IMG/VR virus record: IMGVR_UViG_3300028800_000165
Location: 1-42,605 of that record
From: a virus
DNA length: 42,605 nucleotides
Strand: one strand, 5' to 3'
Part shown: in pieces, positions 1-7,204 of the stretch
How positions within the stretch are numbered: position 1 is the first letter of the stretch
How the letters are laid out: the number at the start of each line of letters is the position of its first letter
The notes under the pieces: model-generated
Told to the model about the DNA's origin: nothing
The model's input: the letters and a program-made list of their open reading frames with translations, nothing else
The model's database searches: none
Made by a program: the position numbers and the translations under genes

Positions 1-130
1 CTCCATGATAGAATATCTTGATAGTCATGGAGTGAGGCACTATAAACCAATTTCTTTTGATGAAGCTTCCTTCTTAATATGGTACAATGAACTAAAAAGG
101 GAATATTATGGCTATAATTCAAAAAAGTGA
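1..130 (+). CDS. 3' end of SF2 helicase gene (partial, left copy)
   Basis: The last 42 codons of the helicase, from codon 2-4 to TGA at 128-130, are identical in protein sequence to the end of the full gene at 41013-42341. The gene is cut only because the window starts here. The next gene starts inside it at 108, a 23-nt overlap, which suggests translational coupling. Confidence 0.9.
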   Translation, partial: SMIEYLDSHGVRHYKPISFDEASFLIWYNELKREYYGYNSKK

Positions 131-394
131 TGGAATGTTTGCGGTTAATTTTAAGTTGAAAGGACAAGATGTTGTTAGATATTTTAGTGAGGAAGAGGAG
201 GCGAAAATCTATCTCTGGCATAGAAATAGATTGGATGAGCTGAAGAATGCCTATGATATCCCTATCAATGAAAGGATCACATTGCGAGAAATGGTAGAAA
301 TAAAAAACGGTGAGTCATTAGATAAAGCCTCGCGAACATTGAAACAAATATCCTTGGCTCAAGAACGCACACAAGAACAATTGCCACAAGACAA
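1..394. repeat. Left copy of 394-bp terminal direct repeat
   Basis: Bases 1-394 match 42212-42605 at a constant offset of 42211. There are four differences, at 127, 200, 244 and 267. The repeat holds the last codons of the helicase gene and the first half of the next gene, so the two window ends join without breaking a reading frame. This is what a circular assembly read past its start looks like. It could also be a true terminal redundancy, but the mismatches make an exact single-molecule repeat less likely. Confidence 0.95.
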
Positions 395-641
395 GCGCTA
401 TGTGCATGAATATACTTATGATGATTGGCTAAACGCTGCCAAAGGGCTATATAACACGGAAATACATAGAGGATCTGTAAGCAATAAAATCAGCATGTCA
501 TTGGGTACATTGCGTAGGGACTTTGCCTATCTTAGCTCATGTTACTCGCATATAATTGCTAAGGGCGTAAAGATAGAGAACATGCCATTAAAGGTATTGC
601 AGACGTACATTAATCCTTTGCTGAAGGAAAGCAAGAAATGA
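108..641 (+). CDS. Hypothetical protein downstream of helicase, 177 aa
   Basis: Not recognised. It is a soluble, charged protein. Residues 1-50 (about KSDGMFAVNF to a YFSEEEEAKIYLWHRNRLDEL stretch) look like the small arm-type DNA-binding fold at the N-terminus of tyrosine recombinases, a beta hairpin followed by a helix. No recombinase catalytic domain follows; the rest is helical. It overlaps the helicase end by 23 nt, so the two may work together on DNA. The two copies at the window ends differ by S7N, E31D, K46M and N54D, so this N-terminal domain varies in the population. The resemblance to the arm-binding fold is weak and is inference. Confidence 0.75.
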   Translation: MAIIQKSDGMFAVNFKLKGQDVVRYFSEEEEAKIYLWHRNRLDELKNAYDIPINERITLREMVEIKNGESLDKASRTLKQISLAQERTQEQLPQDKRYVHEYTYDDWLNAAKGLYNTEIHRGSVSNKISMSLGTLRRDFAYLSSCYSHIIAKGVKIENMPLKVLQTYINPLLKESKK

Positions 642-766
642 GTAGTTTTATTGTACATACACTTTGTATGACACTTTTTGTATGTGTAATACTATTTTTA
701 ATTATTACTGGAATAATTCTTGCCTGTAAGACAATAAAATATATTTGGGAGGATGACTGGAAATGA
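638..766 (+). CDS. Micro membrane protein, 42 aa
   Basis: ATG at 638 overlaps the previous stop (ATGA). The protein has one long hydrophobic span at about residues 9-30 (VCVILFLIITGIILAC within it) and a short charged tail ending KYIWEDDWK. It is the first of three consecutive membrane proteins and overlaps the next start at 763. Possible roles are a holin-like or envelope-modifying partner of the SPFH protein; nothing in the sequence decides between them. Confidence 0.65.
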   Translation: MSSFIVHTLCMTLFVCVILFLIITGIILACKTIKYIWEDDWK

Positions 767-867
767 TTTTCTTTATCGCAGGTTTATTAGGATTGGTGCT
801 GATCTGGCACTCCTATTATTTAGGTAGATTAGAAGGAACGAAAACTAAGGAGAAAGATGATGAATAA
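763..867 (+). CDS. Micro membrane protein, 34 aa
   Basis: ATG at 763 overlaps the preceding TGA. The N-terminal hydrophobic helix (about residues 2-16) is followed by a basic and acidic tail. It ends inside the start of the SPFH gene, and its last codons hold that gene's SD (AAGGAGA). The tight overlaps of 638-766, 763-867 and 857-2110 argue that the three are translated as a unit. Function unknown. Confidence 0.6.
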   Translation: MIFFIAGLLGLVLIWHSYYLGRLEGTKTKEKDDE

Positions 868-2110
868 AGAATTGAAGTTTTTTGGTAAACATATTTGGAA
901 GTTTATGCTAGCTCTTATGGCTATCTTAACTTTCATGTTTTTTGTAGGGAATAATAACGATAGCGAATGGCTGGTTATCCAATACCCTTGGGGAAACGTG
1001 AGCGTTATCGATAAAGCTGGTTGGTATGCGAAGGTAGGCAATAGCCAATGGCATTACCCAAGAAACTGGCAGGTTGAGTATGATGGACAGCATGCCTTTA
1101 AAGTCGTCTTCAATGACGGTGGCAGCGCTACAATGAACGCAATGGTGCGTTTTTCATCTCCACTAACAGTCGATGGCAAGAGACGCTTTCACCAGCTTTT
1201 TGGTGGCAATGAGGCAGCCGTTGAAGAAGCCGTTTGGGCACATATAAGCGATGCTATGAAGTCCTCAGGGCCTGTCATGAGCGCATCTGAGCACCAATCG
1301 GCACGCCGAGGAGAATTTACTAGCCTTGTCCAAGATCAGTTGCAAAAGGGCTTGTTTGAAATGAAGCGTGTTTCGCGAGTGTTACAAGATCAGTTTGACG
1401 ATAAGGGTAAAGCTATCACAGTTTATGCAACTGAAGTAGTTTTCAATGATACAGGAGAACAGAAGATAGCCCGGCCATCGCCTTTGACAGATTTTGGATT
1501 GCTTATCACACAGTTTTCCATAACCGATGTTATTTATGATGATCAGACGCAACGCCAATTTGCACAAAAGAAAGAGTCCTTCTTAGCCGCTGAAGGCAGC
1601 AAGGCGCAACGTGAGAAAGAGGTACAGGAAAGGCTTATGGTTGAAGAGAAGGGGCGTAGGGAGAAAGCAGAGATCGAGGCGATAGCATTGAAAGAGAAAG
1701 CTAGAGCCGTTATCAATGCACAGAAAGAAAAAGAGGTTGAAGAGACGAACGCACAACGCAAACTTGTCGTTGCAGAGCTTACAAAGCGTGAGAATGAAAC
1801 GCTTGCAATGCAGCAGTTAGAAGTAGCTAAGCTTGAAAAAGAGCGCTCGATACAAGAGGGTGAATCGCAGATCATCAGAGCTGAAGCCCAAAAGAAGAGC
1901 ATTGAGCTGGCCGGGGCCTTATCAGAGAAAGAGCGCATACTAGCAGAGATCGAAAGAGATCGGATGATTGGAGTAGCAAGAGAGCTATCTAAGATTGCAG
2001 TGCCGCAGTTTATTATCACTGGTGGTAGCCAAGATGATGATGCTAATGTCAACAATCAATTGATGCAAGTACTGATGTTAAAACAACTAGGCGTGTTGCC
2101 AAAGGAATGA
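857..2110 (+). CDS. SPFH/band-7 (stomatin-prohibitin-HflK-like) membrane protein
   Basis: 417 aa. One N-terminal membrane helix (about residues 12-31) is followed by a beta-rich band-7-like region (about 45-220), where 'VSVIDKAGWYAKV' and 'WHYPRNWQVEYD' fit the start of the fold. A long charged coiled coil follows (about 235-370, many EKE and AQRK steps), with a C-terminal segment rich in Gln and Leu. This order is that of SPFH proteins, which assemble into rings or cages on membranes and often control proteases or membrane domains. Start ATG 857 (or 860) follows AAGGAGA. Two tiny membrane proteins lie just upstream. In a phage it may reshape or protect the host inner membrane or modulate FtsH-type proteolysis; that is inference. 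Confidence 0.75.
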   Translation: MMNKELKFFGKHIWKFMLALMAILTFMFFVGNNNDSEWLVIQYPWGNVSVIDKAGWYAKVGNSQWHYPRNWQVEYDGQHAFKVVFNDGGSATMNAMVRFSSPLTVDGKRRFHQLFGGNEAAVEEAVWAHISDAMKSSGPVMSASEHQSARRGEFTSLVQDQLQKGLFEMKRVSRVLQDQFDDKGKAITVYATEVVFNDTGEQKIARPSPLTDFGLLITQFSITDVIYDDQTQRQFAQKKESFLAAEGSKAQREKEVQERLMVEEKGRREKAEIEAIALKEKARAVINAQKEKEVEETNAQRKLVVAELTKRENETLAMQQLEVAKLEKERSIQEGESQIIRAEAQKKSIELAGALSEKERILAEIERDRMIGVARELSKIAVPQFIITGGSQDDDANVNNQLMQVLMLKQLGVLPKE

Positions 2111-2111
2111 T

Positions 2112-2294
2112 ATGAGCAGATCAAGAACGAAACATCCTTATGTCTCCACAACATGTTGTGGAGACAACCCGGGCAATATGAAGTGGTGGAAACGCAATTG
2201 CAATGGCAAGACATATACCAGACGGGTTGAACGATATAGTGCGCCTGATGATGGCAAGCATTATTGGGATGACCCAAAAGCCTATCGCAAATAG
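2112..2294 (+). CDS. Small basic hypothetical protein, 60 aa
   Basis: Starts 2 nt after the SPFH stop, with AAAGGA just upstream. It is rich in Lys, Arg, Trp and Tyr, with two adjacent Cys (residues 15-16) and a third at about residue 30. It resembles the short basic proteins often found in phage genomes, but no family is recognised. Its stop (2292-2294) directly abuts the TerL stop on the other strand, so the two transcripts converge with no spacer and no visible terminator. Confidence 0.6.
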   Translation: MSRSRTKHPYVSTTCCGDNPGNMKWWKRNCNGKTYTRRVERYSAPDDGKHYWDDPKAYRK

Positions 2295-3581
2295 CTATCT
2301 ACCAAAGCGGCTCTTTAAATACTCACGTGGATTATGAGCATATGGATTATAGACACTCACCTTATGCGTATGGATTGCGTAGCGAAGGGCATCAACCGCA
2401 TGATCATTTATCTTTAGAGGGGCATCAATGCCCTTTTTAGCTGATGACGGGTCCCATGAGTACATCTGCACTTGTTTGATCGTTTCCTTGCAATGGCGGC
2501 AGAATAAGAGGGTTCCACGCTGCATCTCGTTACTAAGCGTATAGATACCATCTAGCACTTCGTTTTGGCCATCTATACAGTGCATACCACGTTTTCTAAG
2601 CTCAAGCTTCATCGCAAGAGCTGATGGGTCTATGTAGATACCACGCAGGGCGTAAGGCTCAAGCCATTCTTGCATGTCATTTGCAAACTCACCTATTGTC
2701 TTTTGCCTGCCCTTCTCTTTGTAGTCCCAATAGTATTCATGTTCAACCCACATTTGCTTGCCCATTTGTGTGTGTTGACCAGTGTTAACGCCAATTAGGA
2801 CTGCTGCAAAGGCATTGCTTAAGCCAACATCCATGCCTACTATCCAATACTCTGCAGCTGTTGGTGGCCGTTCTACCACATAGTAATCTGGGTCGAAAAA
2901 GTCAAACACAGAGCCTTCAGCGATGCACCATTCGCCTAAGTAATTGCGCTTGTAGAATAGCCCGGATAAGCTTTCTTTGATGCGTGACTTATAGTCCTCA
3001 TCTAGGAAAGGATTATCTTTGATGAGGAACTGCATCTCAAAGTATTGTTTATTGCCCTTTCTAGACTCATCTATCCACTTCTTTACCTTATGGGTAGGAT
3101 GAGACGGGTTCATGGTCGCATAGCCTTTGCTATATGGCCTAGATAGCCTTGTATCGATCATATCGATTATAGACTCTGGATATAGTGTAATCTCATCACA
3201 GAGCACGAGGGACATCGTTAGCCCTTGGAAATTACCTATTGCTCCTTCATCTTTAGCACCTAGTATTGTAATAACTTTATCTTTGAAATAGAACTTCTTC
3301 CCACTCCACGAGCAGAAGGGGCGATACATCATGTATTCAGGAGCTTCTAAAATCTGTTTAACAACATTGCGATAGGCAGTATCAAAGGTATGCCCTACGA
3401 TGTAGATATCACTATCGGGGCACTTTTCGACATCTCGTAGGAAAGCAATCGTAGCACCTACAGTCTTGCCGCTACGGACAGGGCCATGAGCTAAGTTCCA
3501 CTTGGCTATTGATTGTATAATAAAGTCTATTTGATTACGGCTAAGAAGCTGGTCCCTTGAGATAATGGTCTCCCAATTCGT
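2295..3581 (-). CDS. terL: Terminase large subunit (TerL); start codon unclear
   Basis: Packaging motor: N-terminal ATPase and C-terminal RNase H-like nuclease. If read from ACG 3581 (428 aa), Walker A GPVRSGKT is at residues 33-40, Walker B VLCDE ends near 130, and nuclease acidic residues fit D251 (GMDVGLS), D318 (YIDPSA) and D393/D397 (NDHAVDALRY). The Q-IDF region before the P-loop matches TerL proteins of the PBSX type. The in-frame stop upstream is at 3582-3584, and no ATG, GTG or TTG occurs before an ATG at 3332, which lies after the P-loop. Candidates are ACG 3581, ATT 3566 or ATC 3563 (behind GGGAG), or a +1 shift from the overlapping TerS gene. Confidence 0.9.
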   Translation of the reverse strand, partial: TNWETIISRDQLLSRNQIDFIIQSIAKWNLAHGPVRSGKTVGATIAFLRDVEKCPDSDIYIVGHTFDTAYRNVVKQILEAPEYMMYRPFCSWSGKKFYFKDKVITILGAKDEGAIGNFQGLTMSLVLCDEITLYPESIIDMIDTRLSRPYSKGYATMNPSHPTHKVKKWIDESRKGNKQYFEMQFLIKDNPFLDEDYKSRIKESLSGLFYKRNYLGEWCIAEGSVFDFFDPDYYVVERPPTAAEYWIVGMDVGLSNAFAAVLIGVNTGQHTQMGKQMWVEHEYYWDYKEKGRQKTIGEFANDMQEWLEPYALRGIYIDPSALAMKLELRKRGMHCIDGQNEVLDGIYTLSNEMQRGTLLFCRHCKETIKQVQMYSWDPSSAKKGIDAPLKINDHAVDALRYAIHTHKVSVYNPYAHNPREYLKSRFGR

Positions 3582-3978
3582 CTATCTTTTTGTTGAAGTT
3601 GTCGAGCCTATCAACGTCGACTTGTTTAAAGACTTCAGCCTCTTCTTTTCTTAAGGATGATTCAAAGCGTTTTGTGTCATCTTCATCATCTCTTAAGTCA
3701 CGATCATAAAGGCGTAAATAGCGTTGTCCAAAGCTTTTTTCAATAGTTCCATTAACGCATTTTTGACGCATAATTGATTGGGCTTTTTCATAATAAGGCA
3801 AGAATTCTGGCATTTGTATAAGGTTTTTCCATTCAGATTTCAACAAACCTTTTTCTAAACACCACCAATCCGAAATAACTACAACTGAGGGGGAAACTAA
3901 GAAAGCCACCATTTCTTCACCCCATTCAATGCATTCTTTGGGGGATGGAGCTACATATCTTGGTCTACCTGCAGGCAT
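3541..3978 (-). CDS. terS: Terminase small subunit (TerS), probable
   Basis: 145 aa, directly upstream of TerL and overlapping its opening by about 41 nt in another frame. The N-terminus begins MPAGRPRYVAPSP, and a helical region at about 15-60 fits a small DNA-binding domain. A strongly charged helical middle (DRDLRDDEDDTKRFESSLRKE) and C-terminus follow. TerS recognises packaging DNA and loads TerL. The call rests on position, size and the GRP-type N-terminus more than on sequence identity. The start overlaps the stop of the 59-aa gene upstream (TAATG), so the three are coupled. Confidence 0.7.
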   Translation of the reverse strand: MPAGRPRYVAPSPKECIEWGEEMVAFLVSPSVVVISDWWCLEKGLLKSEWKNLIQMPEFLPYYEKAQSIMRQKCVNGTIEKSFGQRYLRLYDRDLRDDEDDTKRFESSLRKEEAEVFKQVDVDRLDNFNKKIDELGDHYLKGPAS

Positions 3979-4157
3979 TATTCGTGCGCCTTTTTTGCTC
4001 TGTGTTTAAGATCTTTAGATGCACTTTTGGCCTCTTTTTGTTCTCTATGCTCTTTAGCCTTTTTAGTGGCTGTTTTAGCTCTTTTAGCTTCGTGAGCGTA
4101 ATGAGAGGCATCTTTATCTAGTTTTTTGGAACATTGTTCCATGATCTTTTTGTGCAT
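3978..4157 (-). CDS. Lys-rich 59-aa hypothetical protein
   Basis: Reads from ATG at 4157 (or an in-frame ATG at 4142) to TAA at 3978-3980, which overlaps the TerS ATG. It is about one third Lys/Arg with many Ala, so it is probably one long helix able to bind nucleic acid. No strong SD is seen. It is the first gene of the leftward terminase transcript and is divergent from the operon that begins at 4327. Confidence 0.55.
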   Translation of the reverse strand: MHKKIMEQCSKKLDKDASHYAHEAKRAKTATKKAKEHREQKEAKSASKDLKHRAKKAHE

Positions 4158-4205
4158 AGCTTTAATGTATACATTTTATTTTGTTAAAGGAAGTAGAAAA
4201 AGGTG

Positions 4206-4234
4206 TTGCGTTAAATTAGGTGACATGTCATAAT
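4206..4234 (+). promoter_or_regulatory. Sigma70-type promoter for the 4327-6715 operon
   Basis: TTGCGT (4206-4211), 17-nt spacer, CATAAT (4229-4234). It lies in the divergent gap between the 59-aa gene and the rightward small-gene operon. The -10 matches 5 of 6 and the -35 keeps TTG. Predicted start near 4241, giving a leader of about 85 nt. Confidence 0.5.
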
Positions 4235-4326
4235 GGGGACATAAGCAAGAAACAGTTCTCCGGTGACTGGTTAAGCCCAGCGGATTGAATAGTGGAATGT
4301 GAAACAAACAAAAAGTGAGAGAAAAG

Positions 4327-4566
4327 ATGAATGATCAAAAATACAAAATGGTTTTGGGTGAAACATATCCAATAAAAGATTTTATTAAACAACATGGTGG
4401 AAAATGGAATGGGGTTCACTGGTCAGTGCCGGAAGATAAATACAACTTGATTGTTGAAAAGATGAAATCTACTCCGCAAAAGAAGGAAGGAAGAGGGCCG
4501 TATATCAAAGTAAATGGATATTGCAATTTGTGCGAAACATACTGCTACGGTGATTGCACAGAATAA
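4327..4566 (+). CDS. Small Cys-rich protein, 79 aa
   Basis: ATG 4327 is chosen over GTG 4315 because AGAGAAAAG sits just ahead of it. The N-terminal half carries an 'IKQHGGKWNG-HW-VP' stretch seen in small phage proteins of unknown function. The C-terminal half has CNLCETYCYGDC (about residues 67-78), a likely metal-binding knuckle. First gene behind the 4206 promoter. Confidence 0.65.
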   Translation: MNDQKYKMVLGETYPIKDFIKQHGGKWNGVHWSVPEDKYNLIVEKMKSTPQKKEGRGPYIKVNGYCNLCETYCYGDCTE

Positions 4567-4593
4567 ACAACAAAAAAAAAAAAGGAGAATAAT

Positions 4594-4833
4594 ATGAAAT
4601 TCATAAGATCGATTGGAAATTGCTACTGGAATGGCAAGGGCGTTGATGCCTATGAAACTATTGAGGGAGATGTGTTTTTGCAAGGCGTAAAAATCGGTGG
4701 GTCGAAAATACGTCCCAATAAAACAATTGTTTCTAAGGAATATTTTGAAGAACATTTTAGTGAAGATTCTTTAGAGGTTTTGCAATTTGCATTGGATTTG
4801 ATTAACCCCAGCATATTGGAAATGGAGGAATAA
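4594..4833 (+). CDS. Hypothetical protein, 79 aa
   Basis: Not recognised. The start ATG has AAAGGAG 5 nt upstream, after an A-rich stretch. The predicted fold is a beta-rich first half and an acidic helical end (EDSLEVLQFALDLI). It is followed by a 1-nt gap to the next gene, within the small-gene operon. Confidence 0.6.
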   Translation: MKFIRSIGNCYWNGKGVDAYETIEGDVFLQGVKIGGSKIRPNKTIVSKEYFEEHFSEDSLEVLQFALDLINPSILEMEE

Positions 4834-4834
4834 G

Positions 4835-5134
4835 ATGAATAAGACAGAATTAAAATTAAGTAAACAACCTTATATAAATACAGATATCAGATATCCTAAT
4901 ACTTACACTTCAGGCGCAAGAGATAAATTTGATAACGAATACCAAGTTATTTGGAAAATTATAAATGCTGATTGCGAAGATGAATCCGAAGCTTGCGATT
5001 GGGATAAATTTTTAGTGTTGGATGCAGGATGCAAATTTAATCATGAACATTTCGAAATTAACTGGTATTGGGATAAAGAAAATGAAATCGCTTTAACATC
5101 TTATGATATTGTATGGGGGAGGGCGATTAACTAA
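4835..5134 (+). CDS. Acidic hypothetical protein, 99 aa
   Basis: Starts 1 nt after the previous stop with GGAGG upstream; its own stop overlaps the next ATG (TAATG). It is rich in Asp, Glu, Trp and Tyr, with a DCEDESEACDWDKF stretch. The size and charge would suit a host-takeover or DNA-mimic protein, but that is speculation. Confidence 0.6.
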   Translation: MNKTELKLSKQPYINTDIRYPNTYTSGARDKFDNEYQVIWKIINADCEDESEACDWDKFLVLDAGCKFNHEHFEINWYWDKENEIALTSYDIVWGRAIN

Positions 5135-5358
5135 TGCATAACACACCATTTTGGGGATGGGAACATCCCGACTATTTCATAAGCCCGCTCCATAAGATCA
5201 AGTTCATTTTAACCCAAGACATATGGGGCGGTAACACCGTGGATCAACAAGTTAAGTATTTATTAGACAGCGGTCACAGCATGGAAGACATTGAGCTTGT
5301 GGCCAATTATTTAGAGATAAATTTGGAAAAGGAGTTAGAAGATGAAGACGATAATTAA
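5134..5358 (+). CDS. Hypothetical protein, 74 aa
   Basis: Start overlaps the previous stop. An aromatic N-terminus (FWGWEHPDYF) is followed by a helical part and a very acidic tail ending EKELEDEDDN. The tail encodes the SD (AAAGGAG) of the lipoprotein gene, which starts 17 nt before this one ends. Function unknown. Confidence 0.6.
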   Translation: MHNTPFWGWEHPDYFISPLHKIKFILTQDIWGGNTVDQQVKYLLDSGHSMEDIELVANYLEINLEKELEDEDDN

Positions 5359-5554
5359 CATAGTTTTAGCATTAACAGCAATGGCCTACCTTAGCAGTTG
5401 CTCAGTCGGCTCATTTGTAAGCGGTGGGGCATATCGCTCATGGTATGCGGACGAATGTGCAATTGCAAACGGCTTGTCGCCAAATGCGGAACAGCATATA
5501 GTTAACCGGGCTAAAGCTGAAATGCTTTTAGACAGGGATACAAATAAGCTTTAA
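5342..5554 (+). CDS. Small lipoprotein, 70 aa
   Basis: A clear signal peptide: MKT, then a hydrophobic run (residues 4-18) ending in the lipobox LSSC with Cys at about residue 20. The mature part of about 50 aa carries two further Cys or hydrophobic spots and a helical C-terminus. It should be lipidated and placed in the inner or outer membrane of a Gram-negative host. An outer-membrane spanin or superinfection-exclusion lipoprotein is possible; no inner spanin partner is evident nearby. Confidence 0.7.
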   Translation: MKTIINIVLALTAMAYLSSCSVGSFVSGGAYRSWYADECAIANGLSPNAEQHIVNRAKAEMLLDRDTNKL

Positions 5555-5564
5555 GGAATAATCA

Positions 5565-5765
5565 ATGGAATGGACTAATGAGGCATATCAAGCATTGGGT
5601 AGAAAAGGGGTGGAAAATCTTAGTGATGAAGATTTTCTTTCCCTAGCTAAAGCACAAAAAGACTTTTGTCCGGATATGCTGCTATTTAATACCGAACGAG
5701 AAATTTTAGAGATGTTTTATAGGGCATTTGGAAGAAAATTTAAAGGATTAAATGAAACGAAATGA
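5565..5765 (+). CDS. Hypothetical protein, 66 aa
   Basis: ATG follows AAGGAATAATCA. Mostly helical, with a 'GVENLSDEDFLSLAKAQKDF' segment. No family recognised. The last 14 nt overlap the ribbon-helix-helix gene that starts at 5752. Confidence 0.6.
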   Translation: MEWTNEAYQALGRKGVENLSDEDFLSLAKAQKDFCPDMLLFNTEREILEMFYRAFGRKFKGLNETK

Positions 5766-5907
5766 CAACGAAAAGATCAAGGCGGCCTTTTGGCTGCCTT
5801 ACGGCTTACATAAGAAGCTTAGAAGGGAATCGGTAGAAAAAGACATGCCAATGAGCAGGATTGTTGAGATGGCACTGAAAGAATTTTTAGGTATAACAAA
5901 TGAATAA
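5752..5907 (+). CDS. Ribbon-helix-helix (Arc/CopG-like) small regulator, 51 aa
   Basis: ATG 5752 overlaps the preceding gene. The pattern is a short beta strand (KAAFWLPYGL), helix A (HKKLRRESVEKD) and helix B (MPMSRIVEMALKEFLG). This is the usual order of ribbon-helix-helix DNA-binding proteins, which dimerise through the strand. It probably represses a phage promoter, perhaps that of its own operon. It ends 8 nt into the next gene. Confidence 0.6.
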   Translation: MKRNDNEKIKAAFWLPYGLHKKLRRESVEKDMPMSRIVEMALKEFLGITNE

Positions 5908-6136
5908 TCACCCATCAATAGAAGAGCTGGTATACATATACCAGAATATAGCTAAAAAGATCTATAAAGTTGAGAGAGATATTTTTGAATTAGAAAGGAG
6001 TACGCAGCGAATAGATTTACAGATTGAAACATTAGAAAAAGAAGTGGAGTATCTCCGAATTTGGTTGAGAAATTTATATTGTTTTTTAGTGGCTGTAGCC
6101 ACTTCAATAATTACTCTAATTTTTTTAAATAGGTGA
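5900..6136 (+). CDS. Coiled-coil protein with C-terminal membrane anchor, 78 aa
   Basis: Residues 15-55 form a heptad-type helix rich in Glu, Lys and Leu. Residues 57-76 are a membrane span (FLVAVATSIITLIFL) near the C-terminus. The coiled coil should face the cytoplasm. Membrane-anchored coiled coils occur in holin-antiholin or membrane-remodelling roles; here that is only a possibility. It lies next to another tiny membrane protein at 6140. Confidence 0.6.
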   Translation: MNNHPSIEELVYIYQNIAKKIYKVERDIFELERSTQRIDLQIETLEKEVEYLRIWLRNLYCFLVAVATSIITLIFLNR

Positions 6137-6139
6137 TTT

Positions 6140-6262
6140 ATGTACGAATTATTTATTTTTGTCATTGGTCTATTGGTATCTTTGTTCATCATTGCGATCA
6201 CATTCAAGTTTATCATGTGGATAATCAATCAGGAAGATGATGACCATTGGAGCCATCAATGA
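6140..6262 (+). CDS. Micro membrane protein, 40 aa
   Basis: ATG 6140 follows AGGTG by 4 nt. One hydrophobic helix fills residues 4-29, followed by an acidic and His-rich tail (NQEDDDHWSHQ). The stop overlaps the next start at 6259 (ATGA). Together with the anchored coiled-coil gene upstream it could form a membrane pair. Confidence 0.6.
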   Translation: MYELFIFVIGLLVSLFIIAITFKFIMWIINQEDDDHWSHQ

Positions 6263-6468
6263 CACAGATACCTATACAATTTGACCTATTCAAGACTAAG
6301 GAAGAGGTAGAAATTGAACAAATGCGAGAGCATTGCGAGAAGCTTTCTAAGTCTAATGAAAAAGTCCGCAAGCGACTCTTTGCTGAAAACAATGCGCTCA
6401 ATCGGCGTATGATGGACTTGGAAGAGAGATTAGCTATTATTGAAAGGAATATTTGTAAGAATGGATGA
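6259..6468 (+). CDS. Coiled-coil protein, 69 aa
   Basis: ATG 6259 is preferred to TTG 6247 because it overlaps the previous stop. After MTQIPIQFDLF the rest is a charged amphipathic helix with Leu at heptad spacing (residues 15-65). No family recognised. The end overlaps the next gene by 8 nt. Confidence 0.55.
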   Translation: MTQIPIQFDLFKTKEEVEIEQMREHCEKLSKSNEKVRKRLFAENNALNRRMMDLEERLAIIERNICKNG

Positions 6469-6715
6469 AAAAGTTAAGCATGCGGTCATAAACCGTGTCT
6501 ATGAAAGATTTAAAAATCATATTATACACAATTGCAATAAAATGACAGTGCAAAAAAACAGCAAATATGAGCTTTACTACAATAGCCGTTTTGAGAATAT
6601 ATGCAAGCAGTTTGCATTTGAAGTACACCAAGAATTGCTAGGCTATGTTTGTTTAGATTGCAACAATGCTAAATCAGGATGTTCATGTAAAGGAGAGAAA
6701 GATGAATCAATATAG
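6461..6715 (+). CDS. Zn-knuckle protein, 84 aa
   Basis: ATG 6461 is chosen because GAAAGGAAT lies upstream; an in-frame TTG exists at 6440. A helical body (residues 1-60) is followed by CLDCNNAKSGCSC (about 66-78), a probable zinc site. Last gene of the rightward operon; it ends 9 nt before the convergent RusA gene, with no terminator seen. Confidence 0.6.
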   Translation: MDEKVKHAVINRVYERFKNHIIHNCNKMTVQKNSKYELYYNSRFENICKQFAFEVHQELLGYVCLDCNNAKSGCSCKGEKDESI

Positions 6716-6724
6716 AGAACTGCA

Positions 6725-7204
6725 TTAGAAGCCCTCCAGCCACATTTCGGGGTGCATAGCTAGGTACATATACACCTCATCTAAACTCGCGAACCTAGCG
6801 GGTTTCTCATATGTTTTAGCGCAAATCTCAACCTCTACCGCATAATGCTTTTTGCCCCCGCTCTTTTGCCCAATCTTTATCCATCGAATGTTTTCATGTC
6901 CATCAGCCCGGCCGGGTGCAAGCCCTGGAACTAGCCAGTCGCAAACAGCATCCCTTACGGTTTTGAGAGCTGCGGCTAGATTGTCGTCGTCGAGCTTCCT
7001 GGGTGCTATGCGGTGGATGAAGATGCGGAAGGGGGCAAGAGACTTATCAAAGTGAAGGGAGTGGGTATTAAGCCATAACTTAACGAGCATGTGTTGCTTG
7101 CTTTTACGTTTAGAGACCTTTGTCCAGTGCTCGCGCTTGTTGGCTTCAGAAACCACATGTAAGGGTATCTCAAGTTTCAGGTGGTCTATCTCGTCTATTC
7201 CCAT
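6725..7204 (-). CDS. rusA: RusA-like Holliday-junction resolvase
   Basis: 159 aa. Residues 10-35 hold 'VSEANKREHWTKVSKRKSKQ', and the core has 'RKLDDDNL-AALK-VRDAVCDWL' with three Asp, the metal-binding triad of the RusA family, followed by 'GRADGH' and a beta strand with 'KIGQKSGG'. RusA cuts four-way junctions; phages use it to resolve recombination or replication branches before packaging. It fits with the annealing protein and exonuclease at 12299-13970. Start ATG 7204 overlaps the end of groES by 10 nt, so the two are coupled. Confidence 0.85.
   Translation of the reverse strand: MGIDEIDHLKLEIPLHVVSEANKREHWTKVSKRKSKQHMLVKLWLNTHSLHFDKSLAPFRIFIHRIAPRKLDDDNLAAALKTVRDAVCDWLVPGLAPGRADGHENIRWIKIGQKSGGKKHYAVEVEICAKTYEKPARFASLDEVYMYLAMHPEMWLEGF

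Noticed and set aside
1543-2055. 170-codon minus-strand reading frame
   Set aside because: Antisense to the SPFH coiled coil; Ser/Cys-rich shadow with no start signal.
2295-3332. TerL starting at ATG 3332
   Set aside because: That start would lose the Walker A motif GPVRSGKT, which is encoded in the same frame just upstream.
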